64,000 bases of DNA from Hyphomicrobiales bacterium (GCA_002869065.1 PKTR01000002.1:868001-932000), one strand, 5' to 3'. Counted from the stretch's first letter, positions 8,821-18,873 are shown. Notes: generated by a model not told the origin, from the letters alone. Made by a program: numbers and translations.

Positions 8821-10053
8821 ATGTTGCACCGTCTCCTGTCGACGCTCACCCTTTGCCTTGCCACCTTCTCCTATGCGCTCGCGCCGCAGAGCGCGGCGGC
8901 CGCAGATCCCGATCCGGCGAACTGGGATGCCGTGCTCTCGGACGCGCGCGGCAAGATGATCTACTGGCACGCCTGGGGCGGCGAGCCGCGCATCAACGCC
9001 TATATCGCCTGGGTCAGCCGCTCGGTCGAAGTCCTGTACGGCGTGCGCATCACCCAGGTGAAGGTCGAGGATACGGCGAGCGTGGTGTCGCAGGTGCTGG
9101 CGGAAAAGACCGCCGGCAAGACCGAGGGCGGCAGTGTCGATCTGGTGTGGGTCAATGGCGAGAACTTCGCCGCGATGAAGCGGCAAGGCCTGTTGATGGA
9201 CAAGGGCTGGGCCGACAAGCTGCCGAACTTCGCTTTCGTCGACGTTACCGGCAAGCCGACCGTGATCAGCGATTTCACCGTGCCGACCGACGGGCTCGAA
9301 GCGCCGTGGGGCATGGCGCAGCTCGTCTTTTACCACGACACGGCCCGCACGGCGGAGCCGCCGCGCTCGGTGGCCGCCCTGCTTGAATGGGCAAAGGCCA
9401 ATCCGGGCCGCTTCAGCTATCCGCAGCCGCCCGATTTCACCGGCTCGACCTTCCTGAAGCAGGCGCTCGCCGAACTCGTCGCCGATCCGGCCGTTTTGCA
9501 GAAGCCGGTTGACGAGGCCGATTTCGACGCGGTCACCGCGCCGCTGTTTGCCTGGCTCGACGAGCTGCACCCGCATCTGTGGCGCGCCGGACGGGCGTTC
9601 CCGCAAAACGCCGCCGCGCTGCGCCGCCTGCTCGCCGACGGCGAAACGGAGATCGCCTTTTCCTTCACCCAGTCAGAAGCCAGCTCGGCGATCGCGCGCG
9701 GCGAGCTGCCTGATACGGTGCGCTCCTTCGTCTTCGACAAGGGCACCATCGGCAACAGCCATTTCGTCGCCATTCCCTTCAACGCCAACTCCAAGGCGGC
9801 GGCGATGGTGGTCGCCAACTTCCTGATGTCGCCGAAGGCGCAGATCGAAAAGCAGAAGCCGGATGTGTGGGGCGATTTCACCGTGCTCGATCCGTCGAAG
9901 CTGTCGGACGACGACCGCGCCGCGCTGGACGCCATCGATCTCGGGCCCGCAACGCTGTCGCCGGCCGAACTCGGAGCGGCGATTCCCGAGCCGCATCCCT
10001 CGTGGATGACGCGGCTCGAAGAGGCCTGGACCGCGCGCTACGGCGCCAAGTAA
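8821..10053 (+). CDS. ynjB: YnjB-type ABC transporter substrate-binding protein
   Basis: From the ATG at 8821 the protein has 410 residues and a signal peptide (ATFSYALAPQSAAAADPD). It matches the YnjB family of large extracellular binding proteins, with IYWHAWGGEPRINAYIAWV, DLVWVNGENFAAMK and a late GDFTVLDPSKLS block. The matching permease and ATPase genes follow at once, giving the same gene order as E. coli ynjBCD. The substrate of this transporter is not established. A start nine codons upstream is possible, but it would place extra polar residues before the signal peptide. Confidence 0.85.
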   Translation: MLHRLLSTLTLCLATFSYALAPQSAAAADPDPANWDAVLSDARGKMIYWHAWGGEPRINAYIAWVSRSVEVLYGVRITQVKVEDTASVVSQVLAEKTAGKTEGGSVDLVWVNGENFAAMKRQGLLMDKGWADKLPNFAFVDVTGKPTVISDFTVPTDGLEAPWGMAQLVFYHDTARTAEPPRSVAALLEWAKANPGRFSYPQPPDFTGSTFLKQALAELVADPAVLQKPVDEADFDAVTAPLFAWLDELHPHLWRAGRAFPQNAAALRRLLADGETEIAFSFTQSEASSAIARGELPDTVRSFVFDKGTIGNSHFVAIPFNANSKAAAMVVANFLMSPKAQIEKQKPDVWGDFTVLDPSKLSDDDRAALDAIDLGPATLSPAELGAAIPEPHPSWMTRLEEAWTARYGAK

Positions 10054-10063
10054 GGCGCGCGCA

Positions 10064-11749
10064 ATGCTGTTGCGGCTGGTTCCGGTGGTGGCGGTCGGGA
10101 TCCTTGTCGGTCCCGTCATTGCCGGGTTGGCGGGGATCGTTTTCCCCGCCTTTGGCTATCTGCCTGCCCTCGGCGCCAACGGTTTCTCGCTCGATCCCTG
10201 GCGGGCGGTCTTCGCGACCCCCGGTATCGGCACGTCGATCCTGCTCAGCCTGGCGACCGGGCTCATCACCACGGCAGTTTCGCTCGGCGCCGTGCTTTTG
10301 TTCGTTGCCGGCTGGCAGGGCACGCGGCTCTTTCGCGTGCTGACCCATCTTCTCTCGCCTCTTCTGTCGCTGCCCCATGCGGCGGCGGCTTTCGGCCTTG
10401 CCTTCCTGATCGCTCCGTCCGGCTGGATCGTGCGCGCATTGTCGCCCTGGGCTACCGGCTTCACCGCGCCGCCCGACTGGCTCATCCTCAACGATCCGCT
10501 CGGGCTTTCGATGATGGCCGGGCTCGTCATCAAGGAAATCCCGTTCCTCTTTCTCGTCACCCTCGCCGCCCTGCCGCAGACTGATGCGCGGCGGTTGACG
10601 CAGGTGACGACGAGTTTCGGGTATGGCCGTATCGCTGGCTGGACCATCGCGGTACTTCCCCGCCTCTACCGACAGATCCGCCTGCCGATCCTTGCCGTCA
10701 TCGCCTATGCGTCGTCGGTCATCGACGTGGCGCTGATCCTCGGACCGACCCTGCCGCCGCCACTCAGCGTTCAGCTTGTGCGCTGGATGAACGATCCGGA
10801 GCTGACCATGCGGCTGACGGCCTCGGCGGGGGCGCTTCTGCAGCTTGGCGTGACACTCGCAGCCCTGGCGCTGTGGCGGTTCGGCGAGATCGGCGTGGTG
10901 CGGCTTGCCCGCGCTCGCCTCATCGACGGCTATCGCCGGCCGCATGACGGGCTGTTGCGCGGGCTCGGCGCCAGCGGCATGGCGATCGTCGTCGGCTCGG
11001 TCGCGCTCGGGCTCGCGGGACTGGCGCTATGGTCGGTCGCCAGCTTCTGGCGGTTTCCCGATGCGCTGCCGGTCTCCATCAGCTTCAGGATTTGGGCAAG
11101 CGAGGCGCCGATGCTCGCGGATGTGATCGGCCCGACGGTGCTGATCGGGCTTGCGGCAACGGGGGTTGCGCTCGCGCTCGTGCTCGGCGCGCTCGAAAAC
11201 GAAAACCGGCAGCGGATCACGACCGGATCGCGCTCGCTGCTTCTCCTGTACATTCCGCTCATCGTGCCGCAAATCGCCTTCCTTTTCGGGCTCAAGATCC
11301 TGTTTCTATGGATCGGGCTCGATGCGACGCTCGGCGCCGTCGTGTTTGTGCATCTGATCTTCGTCATGCCCTATGTGTTCCTGTCGCTGGCCGACCCCTG
11401 GCGCGCCTTCGACCGCCGCTATGGCGTTGCGGCCGCCGGGCTCGGTGCCGGGGAAAACCGGGTGTTCTGGCGTATCCGCCTGCCGATGCTGGCCGCCGCG
11501 GTCGCGACGGCGGCAGCCGTCGGTTTTGCCGTCAGCATCGGCCAGTACCTGCCGACCCTGATCGTCGGCGCCGGGCGCTGGCCAACGGTGACAACGGAAG
11601 CGGTCGCGCTTGCCGCCGGCGGCGACCGGCGCGTCATTGGCGTCTATGCGCTCATTCAGGTGGTGCTGCCGTTCGTCGCCTTCGCGCTTGCCACCATCGG
11701 GCCGGCACTCGCCTTCCGTAACCGGCGCGGGCTAAGGATAGGCGCATGA
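10064..11749 (+). CDS. ynjC: YnjC-type ABC transporter permease (two fused permease halves)
   Basis: This 561-residue inner membrane protein contains two copies of a six-helix transport fold. Each has an EAA-like loop that contacts the ATPase: one around TTSFGYGRIAGWTIAVLPRL and one around GLGAGENRVFWRIRLPML. The start lies ten bases after the ynjB stop, and the stop overlaps the start of the ATPase gene, so the three are one operon. The protein forms the membrane channel for whatever YnjB binds. Confidence 0.87.
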   Translation: MLLRLVPVVAVGILVGPVIAGLAGIVFPAFGYLPALGANGFSLDPWRAVFATPGIGTSILLSLATGLITTAVSLGAVLLFVAGWQGTRLFRVLTHLLSPLLSLPHAAAAFGLAFLIAPSGWIVRALSPWATGFTAPPDWLILNDPLGLSMMAGLVIKEIPFLFLVTLAALPQTDARRLTQVTTSFGYGRIAGWTIAVLPRLYRQIRLPILAVIAYASSVIDVALILGPTLPPPLSVQLVRWMNDPELTMRLTASAGALLQLGVTLAALALWRFGEIGVVRLARARLIDGYRRPHDGLLRGLGASGMAIVVGSVALGLAGLALWSVASFWRFPDALPVSISFRIWASEAPMLADVIGPTVLIGLAATGVALALVLGALENENRQRITTGSRSLLLLYIPLIVPQIAFLFGLKILFLWIGLDATLGAVVFVHLIFVMPYVFLSLADPWRAFDRRYGVAAAGLGAGENRVFWRIRLPMLAAAVATAAAVGFAVSIGQYLPTLIVGAGRWPTVTTEAVALAAGGDRRVIGVYALIQVVLPFVAFALATIGPALAFRNRRGLRIGA

Positions 11750-12405
11750 TTACACCCGTCGACACCTCCGCGGACCACGCCGGCCTCGTTCTTGACGACG
11801 TTGCCGTCGACCTGCGCGGGCGGGAACTGCTGCGGGTCAGCCTCAAGGTGCGCCCGGGTGAGATCGCCACGGTGATGGGGCCGTCGGGCTCGGGCAAATC
11901 GACCCTGCTTGCCGCCATCGGCGGATTTCTCGAGCCGACATTTTCGATGAGCGGTCGGGTCACGCTGCGTGGCGCCGATGTCACGGCGCTTGCCCCGCAT
12001 GCGCGCCATATCGGCATCCTGTTTCAGGACGATCTGCTGTTTCCGCATCTCTCGGTCGGCGACAATGTGGCCTTTGCGCTGCCCGCCGACATTCGCGGGA
12101 CGGCGGCGCGGCGCCAGCGCGCAGCGGCAGCACTTGCCGAAGTCGGGCTCGACGGCATGGGGTCCCGCGATCCGGCAACGCTTTCGGGGGGGCAGCGGGC
12201 ACGGGTCGCGCTCGTCCGGGTGCTGGTTTCCGAACCGAACGCGCTGTTGCTCGACGAACCCTTTTCCAAGCTCGACACGGATTTGCGTGAACAGATCCGT
12301 TTGCTGGTTTTTGCCGAGGCGCAGCGGCTTGGACTGCCGACGCTGCTCGTCACCCACGATGCCGACGATGCGCGGGCGGCGGCGGGATCGATCGTCCGCC
12401 TGTAG
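11746..12405 (+). CDS. ynjD: YnjD-type ABC transporter ATP-binding protein
   Basis: The 219-residue ATPase has Walker A GPSGSGKST (residues 45-53), signature LSGGQRARVALVR, Walker B ALLLDEPF and the switch His in LLVTHDADDARA. Its ATG overlaps the ynjC stop by four bases (ATGA), which indicates coupled translation. It powers the YnjBCD importer at the inner face of the membrane. Confidence 0.88.
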   Translation: MITPVDTSADHAGLVLDDVAVDLRGRELLRVSLKVRPGEIATVMGPSGSGKSTLLAAIGGFLEPTFSMSGRVTLRGADVTALAPHARHIGILFQDDLLFPHLSVGDNVAFALPADIRGTAARRQRAAAALAEVGLDGMGSRDPATLSGGQRARVALVRVLVSEPNALLLDEPFSKLDTDLREQIRLLVFAEAQRLGLPTLLVTHDADDARAAAGSIVRL

Positions 12406-12526
12406 ACACCAGACCGGCGCGCGGTGCCGGGTCGCCACCGGGATTTGAAAAAGTGGTATCGATTGCGCTGGCATTCATGGCGGGATCACCCTACCTTAGA
12501 CCATGCTGCAACGCGGAAGATAAGCC

Positions 12527-13282
12527 ATGCCTGCAAAGAAGAGCGAACCTCGGAAAACGATCATCCTGACCGGCGCCAGCCGGGGGATCGGTCACGCGAC
12601 GGTGAAGCGGTTTTCCGCCGCAGGCTGGCGGGTCATCACCTGTTCGCGCCATCCGTTTTCGGACAAATGCCCGTGGCCGATGGGGCCGGAGGATCACATT
12701 CAGCTCGACCTCTCGGATCCGGACAATCTCGGCGTTGCGGTCGCCGAGATGCGCAATCGGCTTGAAGAGAACGGCGGACGTCTCGACGCGCTCGTCAACA
12801 ACGCGGCCATCAGCCCGAAAAACCAGGATGGCGGTCGCCTCGATTCGATCGCCACGCCGATGCATCTGTGGCGCACGGTGTTCCAGGTCAATTTCTTCGC
12901 ACCGATCATGCTGGCGCGCGGGCTCTTCAAGGAGATGAAGACCGCCGGCGGCTCCATCGTCAACGTCACTTCGATCGTCGGCAGCCGGGTGCACCCGTTC
13001 GCCGGCACGGCTTACGCGACCTCGAAGGCCGCGCTCAATTCGCTCACCCGCGAGATGGCCGCCGACTTCGGGCCGCACGGCATCCGCGTCAACGCGATCG
13101 CGCCGGGCGAGATCGACACCGCGATCCTGTCGCCGGGCACGGAAAAGATGATCGAGGACATTCCGCTGCGCCGCCTTGGCCGGCCGGAAGAAGTCGCCGA
13201 CACGATCTTCTTCCTGTGCACCCCGCCGAGTTCCTACGTGACCGGCGCCGAAATCCACATCAATGGCGGCCAGCACGTCTGA
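12527..13282 (+). CDS. SDR family NAD(P)-dependent oxidoreductase
   Basis: This is a classical short-chain dehydrogenase of 251 residues. It has the cofactor motif TGASRGIG near residue 16, the structural NNAAIS motif, a catalytic Ser in VTSIVGS and YATSK for the Tyr-Lys pair. The C-terminal end (YVTGAEIHINGGQHV) is typical. The segment CPWPMGPEDHIQLDL after the second strand is longer than in FabG. The substrate is unknown. The gene stands alone between the ynj operon and a long gap. Confidence 0.85.
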   Translation: MPAKKSEPRKTIILTGASRGIGHATVKRFSAAGWRVITCSRHPFSDKCPWPMGPEDHIQLDLSDPDNLGVAVAEMRNRLEENGGRLDALVNNAAISPKNQDGGRLDSIATPMHLWRTVFQVNFFAPIMLARGLFKEMKTAGGSIVNVTSIVGSRVHPFAGTAYATSKAALNSLTREMAADFGPHGIRVNAIAPGEIDTAILSPGTEKMIEDIPLRRLGRPEEVADTIFFLCTPPSSYVTGAEIHINGGQHV

Positions 13283-13474
13283 GTGCTTTCCTGTTCGCGG
13301 CCGTAAGACGGGTTCCCTGAGTTCTCAAGTCGCTGCGCTTTTGGCGCGCGCATAGCAACAGGCGACGACGAAACTCCAGCCTTTCACCGGCGGCCAAGAG
13401 CGGCCCCGCTCCTGACCCGGCTCCCGTTTGCCAGGGGTTCCTTTTCACCTGAGTCACCCTCTTTTTTCGGCTTC

Positions 13475-13497
13475 ATCCTCCGGCTCGTCCGGAGGAT
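13475..13497. repeat. REP-like palindrome, left copy of a mirrored pair
   Basis: Perfect nine-base arms ATCCTCCGG and CCGGAGGAT flank a five-base loop (CTCGT). The reverse complement, including its flanks, matches the right copy at 13594-13616 apart from the loop, so the two form an inverted pair about 120 bases apart. Confidence 0.7.
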
Positions 13498-13593
13498 CGG
13501 CCCCATGCGCGCACGCGATTTGGCTTGGCTTGCCGCGAGAGACCAACAAGGCCCGCGTCGTCTCCTTTTCAGACACCGCCCGCGGGGAGAACG

Positions 13594-13616
13594 ATCCTCC
13601 GGTCGAGCCGGAGGAT
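13594..13616. repeat. REP-like palindrome, right copy of a mirrored pair
   Basis: The same nine-base arms flank the loop TCGAG. With its flanks it is the reverse complement of the left copy. Paired inverted palindromes like this resemble REPIN elements, which spread between genes through RAYT transposases. Confidence 0.7.
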
Positions 13617-13847
13617 GACGGGAGAGGGGGTGGGGGATTCCCAAGGCGCGGAAGGGAGATCAGGGCTGGAGGATGGCAAGGCCCAATCGGCGGAGATGGC
13701 CGCGTGCCGGCATGGTTGTCTGGAGCGCCCGGGTGATGGCGGCATAAGACCATCGGACGGCGTTCCACTACGACCGCACAAGAGCGCCGCGTGTTGCCAC
13801 TGCCGAGCGAGCCGTGGTCCAGAATGGGATTGGCACCTCGGGCTGGC

Positions 13848-14312
13848 TCACCCCTCGATGCCGAAGAAGCTCTTCAGCGACTCGTAGGTCGTGGGGTGCA
13901 TGGCGTAGCGGCCCCAGCCGTCGTCATATTCCGTCCAGTCGTCCCAGCTCATCAGGAAGGCGGTCGGGTTGCCGGTTATGGTGCGCGTGCGGATGGTGAT
14001 GCGCGACTGGAAGTGCGGCACGTTGTCGATGCCGACCTTGCGCAGTGCGCCGGCGCCGATGATCGGCCCCTGTTCGGCAAAGACCCGCAGGCCCTTCTGG
14101 TATTTCTCCGAGACGTTCTCCATCAGGAGCGCGAGTTCGTCGGCGCCGAGTGCGACGACATCGGCCATCTCGAAATCGGCGAACGCTTCGCCGAGGTCTT
14201 CCAAATTGGCATCGGGACCATCGCCCGCAGCGATCATCAGGAGCTCGATGATTTCAGCGCGGGCCGACGGGCTGAGCGCAGCAAGGTCTTCCGGGGAAAG
14301 TATCAGCTTCAT
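13848..14312 (-). CDS. Hypothetical acidic protein
   Basis: I do not recognise this protein. From the ATG at 14312 it has 154 residues. It opens MKLILSPEDLAALSPSARAE, a helix-rich acidic N terminus, and continues with a more conserved-looking second half (AEQGPIIGAGALRKVGIDNV, then ITGNPTAFLMSWDDWTEY). It has no signal peptide or membrane segment. A start 13 codons upstream is possible but lacks a better ribosome site. Codon use is ordinary GC-rich, yet the upstream region is clearly AT-rich, so the gene may have arrived with that patch. Confidence 0.6.
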   Translation of the reverse strand: MKLILSPEDLAALSPSARAEIIELLMIAAGDGPDANLEDLGEAFADFEMADVVALGADELALLMENVSEKYQKGLRVFAEQGPIIGAGALRKVGIDNVPHFQSRITIRTRTITGNPTAFLMSWDDWTEYDDGWGRYAMHPTTYESLKSFFGIEG

Positions 14313-14346
14313 CGCGAGGCCTTTCCATTGAATTGGCCATCTTGAC

Positions 14347-14367
14347 TCCAAAACATTCTGTTTTGGA
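14347..14367. promoter_or_regulatory. Perfect palindrome upstream of the hypothetical gene, possible operator
   Basis: Eight-base arms TCCAAAAC and GTTTTGGA flank the loop ATTCT. It lies 35 bases upstream of the minus-strand start at 14312, in AT-rich DNA. Position and symmetry suit a repressor site, but no regulator is known. Confidence 0.4.
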
Positions 14368-14851
14368 TACGTGATTCAGATTACGCCTATCAAGTTAAAT
14401 CGTCAACGATGAGGTTTTTCGCGATATTTTGCGATTCTAAATATCGATTTCAGATATTAAAAACTCCATGATGGATATTCATGGATGGAAAATGCATCCA
14501 AAATAAAATTTAATCTGCTCGCATTCGCAATCACGGTCAGGGTGACAAGGGTGAAATTTCAAGGCCACAAGGTATTTTTGGCTTACTTTTCCGCTCAGCG
14601 CCCACCTGATGCTGTTAAATAATACCTCGGCATAGCGAGAAATTGAACTGCAGTATTTCTCTAAGCTGCTGTTTTTCCACATTTTATTTGACTTCCCTCG
14701 GCGCATTGGACGACAGCCTCAAACGCCCGATTCCGACAGCAGAGCCGTGGTTCCCGCGGATGAGCGCGGGAGCGTTAGGAATGCGAGGCTCTTGCGCCGT
14801 CAAGCGGGCCCGGCTCGTCGCAATTCGGGTGAGAAGCCGGTCGCGGCCGCG
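14368..14851. other. Non-coding, AT-rich gap
   Basis: The part to about 14700 is much richer in A and T than its surroundings, with short repeats around 14466-14500 (ATGGATATTCATGGATGG). Only a 75-codon minus-strand frame without family character exists here, and I do not call it. The remainder up to the Cox operon terminator is GC-rich with no gene. The composition suggests a small inserted or decayed segment. Confidence 0.5.
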
Positions 14852-14882
14852 AAAAAAGGCGGGCCCGAAGACCCGCCTTTTC
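14852..14882 (-). terminator. Strong terminator of the coxSLM operon
   Basis: Ten-base arms AAAAGGCGGG (14854-14863) and CCCGCCTTTT (14872-14881) pair perfectly around an eight-base loop. The minus-strand side ends in a run of six T. It lies about 115 bases past the coxM stop. Confidence 0.8.
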
Positions 14883-14997
14883 CGATTTCTCTGGCAGCCG
14901 CGCGATCCGCGTCGCGGAGCGTTACGGCCGTTTGCGGTCACCGATCCGGCGAACGGCCAACGCACCGCTGGCGGGGTCGCCGGTTCGGCGAAACAGT

Positions 14998-15798
14998 TCA
15001 GCCGGCAGCGGCGACCGCGCGCTTGGCCATCACCGTCACCAGATTGGCGCGGTACTCGGCCGAGCCGTGCATGTCGCCGATCATGTCGTCGGCGGACACC
15101 GTCTGGTCCGCCACCGCGTCGACCGACCAGTTGGCGGCGAGCGCGGCTTCCATGCCTTCGTGACGGAAGACGCCGTTGTTGCCGGCGCCGGTGACGGCGA
15201 CCCGAACCGAGCCATCGGCCATCTGGGCGACGAAGACACCGCACATCGCATAGCGCGAAGCCGGGTTCGGGAACTTGGCGTAGCCCGCCTTGGCCGGCAC
15301 CGGGAACGAAACCCTGGTGATGATCTCGTCATCGTCGAGCGCGGTTTCGAACAGACCCTGGAAGTAGTCGTCCGCCGCGATCGTGCGCTTGGTCGTGGTG
15401 ACGGTTGCGCCGAGCGCCAGCACGGCGGCCGGATAGTCCGCCGCCGGGTCGTTGTTGGCGATCGAGCCGCCGATCGTGCCCATGTGGCGGACATGCGGAT
15501 CGCAGATCAGGCCGGCGAGGGTCGCAAGCGCCGGAATGGCGCCGTTGACCGCGTCGGAATTGGCGACGTCGGCATGTGCCGTTCCAGCCCCGATGGTGAC
15601 CGTGCCGCCAGCGACCTCGATGCCCTTCAGCTCGTCGAGCCGGCGGATATCGATCAGGTCGGACGGTGCGGCGAGGCGCTGTTTCATGGTCGGGATCAGT
15701 GTCTGGCCGCCGGCCAGGATCTTCGCTTCTTCGGCGCCGGCGAGCTTGGCGGCTGCATCCGCAACGCTACCGGCGCGATGGTAAGTGGTCTCGTACAT
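14998..15798 (-). CDS. coxM: FAD-binding subunit of a form II CO-dehydrogenase-like molybdenum hydroxylase (CoxM)
   Basis: This 266-residue medium subunit carries FAD and passes electrons from the iron-sulfur subunit to an acceptor. The FAD motifs AGGQTLIPTMKQRLA (about residue 31) and TIGGSIANNDPAADYP (about 108) are clear. The chosen ATG at 15798 follows GAGGGCAAGAGAT, a good ribosome site. The gene is the last of a coxS-coxL-coxM operon, the order seen in form II clusters. Confidence 0.9.
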   Translation of the reverse strand: MYETTYHRAGSVADAAAKLAGAEEAKILAGGQTLIPTMKQRLAAPSDLIDIRRLDELKGIEVAGGTVTIGAGTAHADVANSDAVNGAIPALATLAGLICDPHVRHMGTIGGSIANNDPAADYPAAVLALGATVTTTKRTIAADDYFQGLFETALDDDEIITRVSFPVPAKAGYAKFPNPASRYAMCGVFVAQMADGSVRVAVTGAGNNGVFRHEGMEAALAANWSVDAVADQTVSADDMIGDMHGSAEYRANLVTVMAKRAVAAAG

Positions 15799-15883
15799 AT
15801 CTCTTGCCCTCCTCGAACCGTGCCCGCCTTGCGGGCGCCCCGGCCGGCGGTGCCGACCGGGTCCAGTTCGTGCCGGTTCCTGT

Positions 15884-18229
15884 TTAAGCCGAACGAAGTG
15901 CCTTCCAGACCGCAAGCGGCGTGGCGGGCATGTTCAGGTTGTTGTTGCCGATGGCGTCCGTGATCGCGTTGATGACGGCGGGCGGCGACCCAATGGCGCC
16001 GGCCTCACCGCAGCCCTTCATGCCGAGCGGGTTGCCCGGGCAGATGGTCTCGGTGGTCATCACGCGGAACGACGGCAGATCGTCGGCACGCGGCATGGTG
16101 TAGTCCATGTAGGACGCGGTCAGGATCTGGCCGGACTCCGCATCATATGCGCAGCCTTCCAGCATGGCCTGGCCGATGCCTTGCGCGATACCGCCATGGA
16201 CCTGACCCTCAACGATCATCGGATTGATGATGGTGCCGAAGTCGTCGGCCGCAACGAACTGAACGATCTCGGTCTTGCCCGTGTCGGGATCGACCTCGAC
16301 CTCGCAGACATAGGAGCCGGCGGGGAAGGTAAAGTTGGACGGGTCGTAGAACGCGCCCTCCTTCAGACCCGGCTCCATGCCCTCGGGCAGGTTGTGCGCG
16401 GTGTAGGCGGCGAGGCAGACCTCGTGCCACAACAGCTTCTTGTCGGTGCCGGCAACCTTCACCTCTCCGCCCTCGATGACGATGTCGCCCTCGGAGGCTT
16501 CCATCAAATGGGCGGCGATCTTCTTCGCCTTGGCCTCGACCTTGTCGAGCGCCTTGACGATGGCCGACATGCCGACCGCGCCGGAACGCGAGCCGTAGGT
16601 GCCCATGCCGAACTGCACCTTGTCGGTGTCGCCATGGACGATCTGGACGTTTTCGACCGGCAGGCCGAAGCGTTCGTTGACCAGCTGGGCGAAGGTCGTC
16701 TCGTGACCCTGGCCGTGGCTGTGCGAGCCAGTGAGGACCTCGACCGTGCCGACCGGGTTGACCCGGACTTCAGCCGATTCCCACAGGCCGACGCCGGCGC
16801 CGAGAGAGCCGACCGCCTGGCTCGGCGCGATGCCGCAGGCCTCGATGTAGCAGGACAGGCCCATGCCACGCAGCTTGCCGCGCGCCTTGGCTTCCGCCCG
16901 CCGGGCTTCGAAACCGTCCGCGTCGGCTGCGGCAAGGGCCGCATCGAGCGAGGCGTCGTAGTCGCCGGCGTCATAGGCCATGATGACCGGCGTCTGGTAG
17001 GGGAAGGTGCGGATGAAGTTGGTGCGCCGCAGATCCGCCGGGGTGACGTCGAGTTCACGCGCGGCGGTCTCGACGATGCGCTCCAGAACGTAGGTCGCTT
17101 CCGGCCGGCCCGCGCCGCGATAGGCGTCGACCGGGACGGTGTTGGTGTAGATCGCCCGCACATTGCAGTGGATCGCCGGGATGGCGTACTGGCCCGACAA
17201 GAGCGTGGCGTAGAGATAGGTCGGCACGGCGCTTGAGAACAGCGACATGTAGGCGCCGAAATTGGCCACCGTGTCGACCTTCAGCGCCGTCATCTTGTTG
17301 TCGGCGTCGAAGGCCATTTCCACGTGGGTGACGTGGTCGCGGCCATGGGCGTCGGTCATGAAGCTTTCGGTGCGGTCGGCGACCCACTTGACCGGCACGC
17401 CGGTGCGCTTGGAGGCCCACAGGCAGACGATCTCTTCGGGGTAGATGTAGATCTTGGAGCCGAAACCGCCACCGACATCGGGCGCGATGACCCGCAGCTT
17501 GTGCTCGGGCGCGACCTGATAGAAGGCGCTCATGACGAGCCGCGCCACATGCGGGTTCTGGCTCGTGGTGTAGCAGGTGTAGTGCTCTTCGGCCGCGTCA
17601 TAGACGCCAAGTGCGGCGCGCGGTTCCATCGCGTTCGGCACCAGGCGGTTGTTGACGATCTCCATTTTGGTGACGTGGGCGGCGCTCGAAATGGCCGCGT
17701 CGACGGCAGAGCTGTCGCCGATCTCCCAGTCGTAGATCATGTTGCCGGGGGCTTCGGGATGAAGCTGCGGCGCGCCATCGGCCATCGCGGCGACCGCGTC
17801 GACCACGGCGTCGAGCTCTTCATATTCGACGACGACGGCTTCGGCCGCATCGCGCGCTTCGGCGCGGGTCTCGGCGACGACGACGGCGATTGCCTGACCG
17901 ACATGGCGGACCCGGTCGGTGGCGAGCGCCGGCCAGGCGCCCATGTTCATCGGCGAGCCGTCCTTGGAATGGATCATCCAGCCGCAGATCAGATTGCCGA
18001 TGCCGTCGCCCTGAAGCTGCGTGCCGTTGAGGACGCCGATGACGCCCGGCATGGTTTCAGCAGCCGACGTGTCGATCGACAGGATTTTAGCGTGCGCGTG
18101 CGGGCTGCGCACGAAGGCGGCATGGCACATGCCCGGCACGACCATATCGTCGGTATACCGGCCGCGGCCGGTGATGAAGCGCTTGTCTTCCTTGCGGGTG
18201 ACGCGCGCACCAATCCCTTCAACACCCAT
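15884..18229 (-). CDS. coxL: Molybdenum-cofactor large subunit, form II (CoxL-like)
   Basis: The 781-residue catalytic subunit belongs to the xanthine oxidase family. Its active-site loop reads AYRGAGR, the form II signature, not the AYxCSFR of true CO dehydrogenase. The catalytic Glu lies in GCGEAGAIGSPP near the C terminus. The molybdopterin motif GGGFGSKIYIYPEE is present. Form II enzymes oxidise poorly defined aromatic or heterocyclic substrates, and CO use is doubtful. The ATG at 18229 has GGAGGGAACACC directly before it. Confidence 0.92.
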   Translation of the reverse strand: MGVEGIGARVTRKEDKRFITGRGRYTDDMVVPGMCHAAFVRSPHAHAKILSIDTSAAETMPGVIGVLNGTQLQGDGIGNLICGWMIHSKDGSPMNMGAWPALATDRVRHVGQAIAVVVAETRAEARDAAEAVVVEYEELDAVVDAVAAMADGAPQLHPEAPGNMIYDWEIGDSSAVDAAISSAAHVTKMEIVNNRLVPNAMEPRAALGVYDAAEEHYTCYTTSQNPHVARLVMSAFYQVAPEHKLRVIAPDVGGGFGSKIYIYPEEIVCLWASKRTGVPVKWVADRTESFMTDAHGRDHVTHVEMAFDADNKMTALKVDTVANFGAYMSLFSSAVPTYLYATLLSGQYAIPAIHCNVRAIYTNTVPVDAYRGAGRPEATYVLERIVETAARELDVTPADLRRTNFIRTFPYQTPVIMAYDAGDYDASLDAALAAADADGFEARRAEAKARGKLRGMGLSCYIEACGIAPSQAVGSLGAGVGLWESAEVRVNPVGTVEVLTGSHSHGQGHETTFAQLVNERFGLPVENVQIVHGDTDKVQFGMGTYGSRSGAVGMSAIVKALDKVEAKAKKIAAHLMEASEGDIVIEGGEVKVAGTDKKLLWHEVCLAAYTAHNLPEGMEPGLKEGAFYDPSNFTFPAGSYVCEVEVDPDTGKTEIVQFVAADDFGTIINPMIVEGQVHGGIAQGIGQAMLEGCAYDAESGQILTASYMDYTMPRADDLPSFRVMTTETICPGNPLGMKGCGEAGAIGSPPAVINAITDAIGNNNLNMPATPLAVWKALRSA

Positions 18230-18249
18230 GGTGTTCCCTCCTAAAGGCT

Positions 18250-18735
<486 letters not shown>

Positions 18736-18873
18736 GGACATCTCCTCCCTTGCAAAGCGATACGGGGCGGTTTTCCGCCCTTTTGTTTTTCAGGTGCCGA
18801 TGTCCGGCACCTTTGTCGTGCGCTCGCCAGCAGAGCTCTGCGGCCCCGCCGGTGAGCAACATCCGATTGTCCG

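Larger units (their letters stand above)
13283..13847. other. Long non-coding gap holding an inverted pair of REP-like palindromes
   Basis: This stretch of 565 bases between convergent genes has no open frame with plausible protein character. Its visible content is two near-identical 23-base palindromes in mirror orientation, listed separately, and a GC-rich remainder. It probably also contains the transcript ends of both flanking genes, but no T-rich hairpin is evident. Confidence 0.6.

Noticed and set aside
14479-14706. A 75-codon frame in the AT-rich patch
   Set aside because: It has no good ribosome site, no recognisable family and unusual composition. It is better read as non-coding.
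15884-18229. A true carbon monoxide dehydrogenase (form I)
   Set aside because: The active-site loop is AYRGAGR and the gene order is S-L-M, both marks of form II.
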